Part shown: one piece after another, positions 1-4,173 of the stretch
How the letters are laid out: every line of letters starts with the position of its first letter
Position numbering within the stretch: position 1 is the first letter of the stretch
Assembly: GCA_003140275.1 (NCBI GenBank)
Contig: PLJQ01000193.1
Span: forward strand, 1 to 6,173
DNA length: 6,173 nt
Reading direction: 5' to 3'
DNA from: Limisphaerales bacterium
GTDB taxonomy: Bacteria; Verrucomicrobiota; Verrucomicrobiia; Limisphaerales; PALSA-1396
Notes under the pieces: generated by a model
Seen by the model: only the letters and a program-made list of their open reading frames with translations
Database searches by the model: none
What the model was told of the DNA's origin: nothing
Translations under genes and position numbers: made by a program

Positions 1-87
1 CCCGTCACCGCCCCCGGCGTGCCGAAGAATTATCCCGACCCGAAGAAATTAGTGACGAAGGATTGCATCCGTCCTTTGGAAAACTAG
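1..87 (+). CDS. C-terminal end of an unidentified protein (5' truncated by window)
   Basis: Frame 1 is open from the first base to a TAG at 85-87 and encodes 28 residues, beginning PVTAPGVPKNYPDPKKL and ending RPLEN. The GC-rich third positions of the first codons look like coding sequence. Frame 2 stops at 50-52. Frame 3 stays open past 87 but gives an unconvincing peptide until about position 96. I do not recognise a family from so short a tail; it is hydrophilic and proline/lysine-rich with no motif. That it is the end of a real gene is an inference from codon composition and from the AT-richer, non-coding-looking sequence that begins right after the stop. Confidence 0.45.
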   Translation, partial: PVTAPGVPKNYPDPKKLVTKDCIRPLEN

Positions 88-95
88 CCAAGCCT

Positions 96-194
96 ATGTC
101 ACGGGTTGCACTTAAAAACGGTAAACGGAAAGCGGGGATTGCAAATCATGTTTGGCCTTTGGAAGAAATCGCTTCCTTTTTAGATTGCCCCTGA
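96..194 (+). pseudogene. Possible decayed 3' end of an IS1-like transposase
   Basis: The frame with ATG at 96 and TGA at 192-194 encodes 32 residues, including AGIANHVWPLEEIASFL (residues 13-29, from nt 132). From memory, IS1-family transposases of Planctomycetes and Verrucomicrobia often end in a phrase like TPAMEAGIADHVWTLEELL directly before the stop, and this peptide matches that closing block. The residues before it (RVALKNGKRK) fit the RVTPAME part only loosely, and no DDE catalytic region lies upstream, because another gene's tail occupies 1-87. If real, it is a short relic, probably not expressed. Chance similarity over about 17 residues remains possible, and no terminal inverted repeat could be identified. 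Confidence 0.38.
161..181 (+). terminator. Weak hairpin plus T-run
   Basis: GGAAG (161-165) and CTTCC (172-176) can form a 5-bp stem with a 6-nt loop, followed directly by TTTTT (177-181). This is the arrangement of a minimal intrinsic terminator for rightward transcription and could end the gene whose stop is at 85-87. The stem is short and only partly GC. It also lies inside the putative transposase relic, so it may be coincidental. Confidence 0.3.
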
Positions 195-347
195 TTTCTT
201 GGACTTTAACGATAAGAGCCCGGGTGATGGAACGGTTTTTTTTATTGAACTAAAGGACAAGACCGCTGCGGCAAACGAAAACGCAGCGGCCAAAAAGTTC
301 ACGATGGCAGTCGCCAAATCGAACATGCCATTAGCGTTAACCAGGTT
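195..347. other. Intergenic, AT-richer stretch with one hairpin
   Basis: I see no convincing gene here. A rightward frame from a TTG at 199 to 429 encodes 76 residues, but it overlaps the start of the next gene and has no recognisable content. The notable structure is an 8-bp inverted repeat, CCGCTGCG (263-270) and CGCAGCGG (282-289), with an 11-nt A-rich loop. It is not followed by a T-run on either strand, so it is not a standard intrinsic terminator. It could be a structured leader or protein-binding site upstream of the gene at 348. An eight-T run lies at 236-243. No promoter with good -35 and -10 boxes stands out. Confidence 0.4.
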
Positions 348-1310
348 TTGTCAGATGTCAATTCAAGCGCCGGAGATACGCGTGGAATTTCTGGTCGACC
401 GAAAATACGGCCATTCATGCCTGATCTGAAACACAGTAAGCGTGAGACACTCTTTTGGTTAAAAGACGCGCACCTGCTCGACCACGTCCACATTGTTTTG
501 CATGAGCTGAGCAAGCTAGCTCAGGCAGAACGAAGGGAGTTTTTATGGGTTAAGGAATCGGCGGAACTTCTGACCAGACTAAAGGCACTGCCTAACGAAA
601 ACTTCATCAAAGAAATCCGCGAAGCAATCGTCTCGCATCCCACACAGATAGCGGACTACTGCGGGGTTTGGCATAGCCACAAGACGGCCAGTATCATTTT
701 GAATTGTCTGCTCCGCGAAGAAGTCTCCATTGATGACCTGGATAAAGGCAGGAATGAACGGGGAGAGATTTCAGTCGGCGAAGTCCGGCTGGACGAAAGG
801 AAATTTGCTCTGCGAATTGCGAAGGTTTCGGGTACCGTGGACGACTGGATTGTTCATTTAGCCATTACCAAAGCAAACAACAAACATGACACGACTTTTT
901 TTATCAAGCTGGGCAGTGCTCTGGCAAGGAAACAGCGACCGCCGGAAATGGATTGTGAACGCATCGGCATTGTTCCCCGCTTTCTCGTCGAAAACTGGTG
1001 TGGAGTATATGACCACTATGGGATGTGGTTAGACCAGCTTGCGGAAGCGAATGTGGGCCACTGGCGCGGGAATAAAGTTTTTGTTTGGGAACAGGCCCCG
1101 AATTGCCTCCTAATGCCACCGCTCTGTTTTTTCGCGAGCAGCGCGCTGGCCACATTCTGCGCTCTGGAATTGGGGAAAAAGCAGAGCGATAAAGACACAT
1201 CGGCAACCGCCGTTCGCAAGTGGGTCAGCCGGCTTCGATTGGAAGCGGCCTGCACCCCAAAGATCAGGGAAGTCAAGGTTGCCGCAGACGGAATCTACTT
1301 TGTGACGTAA
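348..1310 (+). CDS. Uncharacterised 320-residue protein, possible C-terminal helix-turn-helix
   Basis: This is a long open frame with coding-like composition that I cannot assign to a named family. The N-terminal half (about residues 25-130) is charged and helical. Residues 150-175 read as beta-rich. The best-defined block starts at TFFIKLGSAL (183-192) and runs through FLVENWCG (212-219), MPPLCFFASSALATFCALELG (256-276) and AVRKWVSRLRL (288-298). From memory this block recurs in verrucomicrobial hypothetical proteins of unknown role. The piece around 276-298 resembles a helix-turn-helix, which is inference only. No signal peptide or membrane segment is seen. The start is uncertain: the TTG at 348 is the longest choice and the ATG at 417 (residue 24) the other; neither has a good Shine-Dalgarno sequence. 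The pre-417 peptide GISGRPKIRPF looks coding, which mildly favours the longer form. The stop codon lies within a strong inverted repeat. Confidence 0.65.
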   Translation: MSDVNSSAGDTRGISGRPKIRPFMPDLKHSKRETLFWLKDAHLLDHVHIVLHELSKLAQAERREFLWVKESAELLTRLKALPNENFIKEIREAIVSHPTQIADYCGVWHSHKTASIILNCLLREEVSIDDLDKGRNERGEISVGEVRLDERKFALRIAKVSGTVDDWIVHLAITKANNKHDTTFFIKLGSALARKQRPPEMDCERIGIVPRFLVENWCGVYDHYGMWLDQLAEANVGHWRGNKVFVWEQAPNCLLMPPLCFFASSALATFCALELGKKQSDKDTSATAVRKWVSRLRLEAACTPKIREVKVAADGIYFVT

Positions 1311-1332
1311 ACTTAGCGGGTTTTTACGTCAC
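1302..1332 (+). terminator. Strong inverted repeat overlapping the stop codon; terminator or operator
   Basis: GTGACGTAAA (1302-1311) and TTTACGTCAC (1323-1332) form a perfect 10-bp stem around an 11-nt loop. The left arm contains the TAA stop of the upstream gene (1308-1310). The 3' arm carries a T5 run (1321-1325), but the bases after the stem (TTGATTGC) are not a T-tract, so this is not a classic intrinsic terminator. Each arm contains a TGACGT/ACGTCA half-site, so a dimeric DNA-binding protein is an alternative. It separates the 348 gene from the next gene set, which favours a transcript-end or mRNA-stabilising role. Confidence 0.5.
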
Positions 1333-1397
1333 TTGATTGCTCTTCCAGCCCGCAAATTCTTGCAGGATTGTGTGCGTGTGAATTTGAAGACGAAACC

Positions 1398-1598
1398 ATG
1401 AACTCGAATCGAACCCGATCGGCGCGAACGGCACGAGCGGCACGGGCGGCAGAACGCGATGTTTACGAGCGTCTGTCGCAGCGGCTTGAGGAGTTCCTGG
1501 CGCGGGAGCGCGAAGCCAACCCAGCGGAATGGGCGTTGATCGAAGACGCGAAAATTGAACGCGCGCGCCTCGCCATCTTTGGCCGTGCGCCCAAATGA
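1398..1598 (+). CDS. Small arginine-rich protein, paralogue A (66 residues)
   Basis: This small basic protein has an Arg/Ala-rich N-terminus (residues 4-20), the block ERLSQRLE (24-31), then an acidic/aromatic helical tail (NPAEWALIEDAKIERARLAIFG). No known domain is recognised. The next gene encodes the same ERLSQRLE block from different codons: 5 of the 8 codons differ and all differences are synonymous. That pattern indicates selection on the protein and so supports real translation of both. I chose the ATG at 1398 over a TTG at 1368 because the shared homology begins after it and a weak purine stretch (GAAGA, 1386-1390) lies 7 nt upstream. It is the first gene of a tight three-gene run with a 10-nt gap to the next start. 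The function is unknown; the helical, charged character would suit a small nucleic-acid- or protein-binding adaptor, which is inference. Confidence 0.6.
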   Translation: MNSNRTRSARTARAARAAERDVYERLSQRLEEFLAREREANPAEWALIEDAKIERARLAIFGRAPK

Positions 1599-1608
1599 GA
1601 AATCAAAC

Positions 1609-1842
1609 ATGACCTTTAGGAACGGCAGTCGAATCAGTCCGGCGCGGTCGCCACAGCGCGCCGTCTGTGAACGGCTTTCGCAACGGCTGGAGAATCTGGC
1701 CGCGCGCAAGGGCAGGTTCTCCAATGCGGAGATAATCCGGCGGATGCGCGAGGCTGCGTTCGCGGACCTGGAAGGCTGGCAGGTGAAGTTGCCGCAACCA
1801 GAGGCGGTGTCGGTTAAACCCGATCCGGGTGAATCCGACTGA
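1609..1842 (+). CDS. Small basic protein, paralogue B (77 residues), tail encoded by 10-bp repeats
   Basis: It shares with the preceding gene an Arg-rich N-terminus and the ERLSQRLE block (residues 21-28), then diverges into GRFSNAEIIRRMREAAFADLEGW (from about residue 34), predicted helical by eye. The ending VSVKPDPGESD is encoded by the first units of a 10-bp repeat array, and the TGA stop is formed at the junction of two units (1840-1842). The ATG at 1609 is preferred over one at 1555, which would overlap gene A by 44 nt. GAGA at 1597-1600, overlapping gene A's stop, sits 8 nt before it as a modest ribosome-binding site. Tight spacing suggests co-transcription and translational coupling with gene A. 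No family is recognised and the function is unknown. The tail resembles the repeat-coded tail of the next protein, which ties the two genes together. Confidence 0.6.
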   Translation: MTFRNGSRISPARSPQRAVCERLSQRLENLAARKGRFSNAEIIRRMREAAFADLEGWQVKLPQPEAVSVKPDPGESD

Positions 1843-1860
1843 ATCCGACTGAATCCGACC
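1811..1860 (+). repeat. 10-bp tandem repeat array 1 (five units, three near-identical)
   Basis: The last three units, GAATCCGACT, GAATCCGACT and GAATCCGACC (1831-1860), are almost perfect. Two degenerate units precede them in the same 10-bp phase (CGGTTAAACC, CGATCCGGGT). The array ends one base before the ATG of the 242-residue gene. Because 10 is not a multiple of 3, it presents a stop in every rightward frame: TGA at 1840-1842, 1850-1852 and 1863-1865. The last of these overlaps the next start codon as ATGA. Confidence 0.85.
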
Positions 1861-1861
1861 C

Positions 1862-2590
1862 ATGAATATAACTCGCAATGGTAAAATTGCCCGGCTGCCC
1901 AAGGCCGTCCGGGACGAACTGAACCGGCGGTTGTCCGATGGTGAACCGGGCAAGGAACTGGTGGCGTGGCTCAACGGCCTGCCGGAGGTGCAAAGCGTGG
2001 TGGCGGCCGAGTTTGGAGGCCGGGCCGTCCGCGAGCAGAATCTGTCCGAGTGGAAATCGGGCGGCTACCGCGAATGGCTGCAGCAGCAGGAAGCGCTGGA
2101 GCTGGTGCGCTGTCTTTCGGCGGAAGCGCAGGAAGTAAAGGAAGCCGCCGGCGAACCACTGACGGAGAAGCTCGGCCTCTGGCTGGTGGCGCGCTACGCG
2201 GTGGCCAGCCGTAAACTCGCCGGCAAGGACAACGACGGCGAGATCGACTGGCCGCGGTTGCGTGAATTTTGCAGTGACGTGGTGGCGCTGCGGCGCGGCG
2301 ATCACAGCGCCGCGCGGTTGAAAATCGAGCAGGAACGGCTCGAACGCGAGCGGCAGAAGACCGAAGAGGAGGTGGTGGAGCATTTCAAGCGTTGGGCGCA
2401 AAACCCGGCCATCAAAGACTGCCTGTGCGACAAATATCTCAGCCCGAAAGAAAGGGCTGCGCGCACTCGGGAGATTTATGGGCTGCCGCCGGAGCCGGCG
2501 GCGGAAGCGGCCCCCACTGCGCCCGAGTCAGACCCAGTCAAACCCAGTCAAACTGAATCCGGCCCAATCCGACCCAATCAAACCGAATGA
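1862..2590 (+). CDS. DUF3486 / phage Mu Gp27-like protein with repeat-coded C-terminal tail (242 residues)
   Basis: The N-terminus (GKIARLPKAVRDELNRRLSDGEPG, residues 7-30, then ELVAWLNGLPEVQ) resembles the helix-turn-helix opening of DUF3486 (phage Mu Gp27 family). NLSEWKSGGYREWL (60-73) looks like a second small DNA-contacting unit. A helical middle follows. A strongly charged stretch (about 151-175, ARLKIEQERLERERQKTEEE) is probably a coiled coil, followed by KDCLCDKYLSPKERAARTREIYGL (185-208). From memory, close homologues are frequent hypothetical proteins in Verrucomicrobia. The assignment is by eye. The last about 20 residues are two 10-residue repeats, SDPVKPSQTE and SGPIRPNQTE, written by 10-bp DNA repeats. 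There is no Shine-Dalgarno sequence, as the upstream bases are repeat array 1. A DNA-binding or small-terminase-like role is inferred from the family, but no other phage gene is nearby, so a domesticated or autonomous element gene is as likely. Confidence 0.7.
   Translation: MNITRNGKIARLPKAVRDELNRRLSDGEPGKELVAWLNGLPEVQSVVAAEFGGRAVREQNLSEWKSGGYREWLQQQEALELVRCLSAEAQEVKEAAGEPLTEKLGLWLVARYAVASRKLAGKDNDGEIDWPRLREFCSDVVALRRGDHSAARLKIEQERLERERQKTEEEVVEHFKRWAQNPAIKDCLCDKYLSPKERAARTREIYGLPPEPAAEAAPTAPESDPVKPSQTESGPIRPNQTE
2525..2590 (+). repeat. 10-bp tandem repeat array 2 (six units plus a partial)
   Basis: The units are GAGTCAGACC, CAGTCAAACC, CAGTCAAACT, GAATCCGGCC, CAATCCGACC, CAATCAAACC and the partial GAATGA. 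They follow the consensus [C/G]A[A/G]TC[C/A][G/A]AC[C/T], the same unit as array 1 at 1811-1860. The array forms the last codons of the 1862 gene and ends exactly at its TGA (2588-2590). Variation between units is concentrated at a few positions, as in old, drifting tandem arrays. Confidence 0.8.
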
Positions 2591-2742
2591 AGGCATGTCC
2601 TGACTTCATCAGAGCGGGGGCAAAGAGTGCCGGGCTTCGCCGAATCCATGCGGAGCAATCGATGGAGAGGGTTTGCCAATTTTGGATGAGCACGTAAGTT
2701 CATTTCCGTGTCTGGTAATAGTGAGGCCTGAATGAACAGAGT
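2591..2742. other. Intergenic region upstream of the CBM48-USP operon
   Basis: These 152 bp carry no supported gene on either strand. There is no clear intrinsic terminator for the preceding gene, only short GC hairpins such as GGCA-AAGAG-TGCC with no T-run. The operon promoter should lie here. The best-looking pair is TTGCCA (2673-2678), a 16-nt spacer and TAAGTT (2695-2700), which is a poor match to sigma-70 boxes, so I do not call it as a separate feature. Confidence 0.4.
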
Positions 2743-3060
2743 ATGAAAACAACGACCGTCAGGAAAAGCATCAAGCAGACCGCGAAATCGCGTCCCGCCA
2801 CGCCCTTGACGCGGATCGAGTACGTCAACGCGCGGGCAACGTCGGTTTTTGTCGCCGGCACATTCAATGATTGGCATCCGAAAGTTACGGAGATGCTTAA
2901 GGTCGGGAATGGCCGGTGGGCAAAGGAATTAACACTGGCTGCCGGCAGTTACGAGTATCGGCTGGTTGTGGACGGTCAATGGATGGCAGATCCGGCTGGT
3001 CCTGATTCCGTTCCGAATCCGTTCGGCGGGCGAAATTCAGTGCTGACAGTTCCGGGCTAG
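2743..3060 (+). CDS. Stand-alone CBM48 / AMPK-beta-type glycogen-binding domain protein
   Basis: After a basic, likely disordered N-terminus (residues 1-20), residues about 23-104 form one early-set (E-set) carbohydrate-binding module of the CBM48 / isoamylase N-terminal type: VFVAGTFNDWHP (35-46), GSYEYRLVVDGQWMADP (68-84) and GGRNSVLTVPG (95-105). Residues matching the AMPK beta-subunit glycogen contacts are present: W44, R73 (Lys in AMPK), W80 and N98. No catalytic domain is attached and no signal peptide is seen, so a cytoplasmic role binding alpha-glucan or acting as a sensing subunit is expected from the family. The ATG at 2743 is preceded by AGAG but no strong Shine-Dalgarno sequence. 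It is the first gene of the rightward set, 28 nt before the universal stress protein gene. The domain call is firm; the biological role is inferred. Confidence 0.88.
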   Translation: MKTTTVRKSIKQTAKSRPATPLTRIEYVNARATSVFVAGTFNDWHPKVTEMLKVGNGRWAKELTLAAGSYEYRLVVDGQWMADPAGPDSVPNPFGGRNSVLTVPG

Positions 3061-3088
3061 ACGGCAATCATCATACCATTACAAATAT

Positions 3089-3673
3089 ATGAAATTCAAG
3101 CCAACCAACAAACCGGGTGGAGTTGTCGTCGAACTTGGCCCGAAGGAAGCGCAGTTGCCAGGAACATCATCAGGACCGGCACCGGCAGTGTTGACGGAGT
3201 TCAAACTGAAGAAGATCCTCGTGCCGGTGGACTTCTCGGATTGCTCGAACAAAGCGCTGCAATATGCCATTCCGTTTGCCAAACAATTCAACGCAAAATT
3301 GATCTTGCTCTACGTCGTACAGCCGTACCTGCCGGTGCCTGAATTCCCGATGGTGGACGTGGAGCCCGTGCTGCGTCAAATCCGTGAGACGGGTAAAAAG
3401 GAATTGGAAAAGCTGCAACGGACGGTCGGCAATAAAATTCCGTTGGAGATTGCCCTGCGTGAAGGCACTCCCTACCTGGAAATCATCAATGCGGTGAAAG
3501 AACTTGGCATTGACCTGATCATTCTTTCGACCCACGGCCGCACCGGCCTGGCCCACATTTTTATTGGCAGCACGGCCGAGCGTGTCGTCCGCCATGCCGG
3601 TTGCCCCGTGCTGGTGGTGCGGGAACGCGAACGCGAATTCGTGGCCGGCAAGTCCGCTGATACCCGAGGATGA
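3089..3673 (+). CDS. Universal stress protein (UspA family) with an extra N-terminal segment
   Basis: One Usp domain spans residues about 40-178. It opens with KKILVPVDFSDCSNKALQYA (41-60), contains GIDLIILSTHGRTGL (140-154) and ends GSTAERVVRHAGCPVLVVRE (160-179). The nucleotide motif G-x2-G-x9-G-S/T is present as S147-TH-G150-x9-G160-S161, with Ser for the first Gly, a common variant in ATP-binding members. The first about 39 residues (KPGGVVVELGPKEAQLPG...) precede the usual start of the fold and are Pro/Gly-rich, probably flexible. Usp proteins are cytoplasmic, bind ATP or AMP and help survival under starvation or stress. No Shine-Dalgarno sequence is seen before the ATG at 3089. The stop TGA (3671-3673) is four bases from the next start, so the two genes are almost certainly co-transcribed. 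Confidence 0.93.
   Translation: MKFKPTNKPGGVVVELGPKEAQLPGTSSGPAPAVLTEFKLKKILVPVDFSDCSNKALQYAIPFAKQFNAKLILLYVVQPYLPVPEFPMVDVEPVLRQIRETGKKELEKLQRTVGNKIPLEIALREGTPYLEIINAVKELGIDLIILSTHGRTGLAHIFIGSTAERVVRHAGCPVLVVREREREFVAGKSADTRG
3666..3670 (+). promoter_or_regulatory. Shine-Dalgarno site fixing the start of the cyclic-nucleotide-fold gene
   Basis: GAGGA at 3666-3670 lies 7 nt before the ATG at 3678. It is the only textbook ribosome-binding site with ideal spacing in this operon, and it lies within the end of the universal stress protein gene. It favours 3678 over an in-frame start at 3564 that would overlap the upstream gene by 110 nt. Confidence 0.75.
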
Positions 3674-3677
3674 CGCC

Positions 3678-4127
3678 ATGAATGATTCACTCAAAACCGC
3701 CTTTCAAGGTCATTCCTTTTTCCAAGGGATGAAGCCCGAGCATCTGACCATCCTCATGAGCGGCGCGACTGAGGCGACCTTCAAACCGGAACAGGTTCTG
3801 TTCCGCGAAGGAGAACCGGCCAACCAGTTCCACCTCATCCAAAAAGGGCGCATCGCTTTGGAGGCGCATGAACCGGCCGGCGGAACCGTGCTCGTCCAAA
3901 CCCTCGGTGCGGACGATGTGCTAGGCTGGTCGTGGTTGTTCCCGCCTTTCGTCTGGCACTTTCAGGCCCGCGCCTTGGAGCCGACCGCAGTGATTGTCCT
4001 GAACGGTGCGCATTTGCTTGTTACCGCGGAACGCGATCACGATTTTGGTTACGAGTTGATGAAGCGCGTCGTGCAGATCGTCATCCACCGCTTGCAAACC
4101 AGTCGCAAGCACATTTTGGCGCGTTAA
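3678..4127 (+). CDS. Single-domain Crp/Fnr-type cyclic-nucleotide-binding-fold protein (no HTH)
   Basis: The 149 residues make one cNMP-binding beta-barrel with flanking helices: FFQGMKPEHLTILMSGA (14-30), FKPEQVLFREGEPANQFHLIQKGRIAL (35-61), TLGADDVLGWSWLFPPFVWHF (75-95), ARALEPTAVIVLNG (97-110) and a C-terminal helix (YELMKRVVQIVIHRLQTSR). The protein ends where Crp would continue into its DNA-binding domain, so it is not a transcription factor by itself. In the phosphate-binding cassette the usual Glu and Arg appear replaced (GWS instead of a GE pair, and W93-H94 where Arg-Ser is expected). I recall the GWSWLFPP..WHF variant from other bacteria. Binding of cAMP is therefore doubtful and another ligand possible. 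It sits between a Usp gene and an acyl-CoA ligase/Pat-like gene, suggesting it acts as a separate regulatory subunit for one of them (inference). Confidence 0.85.
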   Translation: MNDSLKTAFQGHSFFQGMKPEHLTILMSGATEATFKPEQVLFREGEPANQFHLIQKGRIALEAHEPAGGTVLVQTLGADDVLGWSWLFPPFVWHFQARALEPTAVIVLNGAHLLVTAERDHDFGYELMKRVVQIVIHRLQTSRKHILAR

Positions 4128-4173
4128 CCATTGCACCTTTTGAAGGAGAAAGGGTTGAACGGTAGAATCGAGC

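Noticed and set aside
263..289. 8-bp hairpin as an intrinsic terminator
   Set aside because: It is followed by CCAAAAAG on the plus strand and lacks a T-run on the minus strand, so only the inverted repeat itself is reported.
199..429. A 76-codon plus-strand frame from TTG
   Set aside because: It overlaps the 348 gene in another frame, has no ribosome-binding site and no recognisable content, and includes the hairpin at 263-289.
1329..1724. A 131-codon open frame on the minus strand
   Set aside because: It is antisense to both small paralogues, whose synonymous-only differences in the shared block favour the plus strand.
1811..1860. 10-bp repeats as a CRISPR array or iteron origin
   Set aside because: The units are contiguous with no spacers, so this is not CRISPR. 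They are too short and lie within coding sequence with no replication initiator gene nearby, so an iteron origin is not supported.
1814..2401. A 195-codon open frame on the minus strand
   Set aside because: It is antisense to the 242-residue DUF3486-like gene, its composition is a mirror-frame artefact, and it starts inside the sense gene.
2673..2700. Possible promoter TTGCCA-16-TAAGTT before the CBM48 gene
   Set aside because: Both boxes are weak matches and the spacer is short; it is the best pair in the region but no better than chance would give.
3170..3694. A 174-codon open frame on the minus strand
   Set aside because: It lies wholly opposite the universal stress protein gene and its translation has no recognisable domain.
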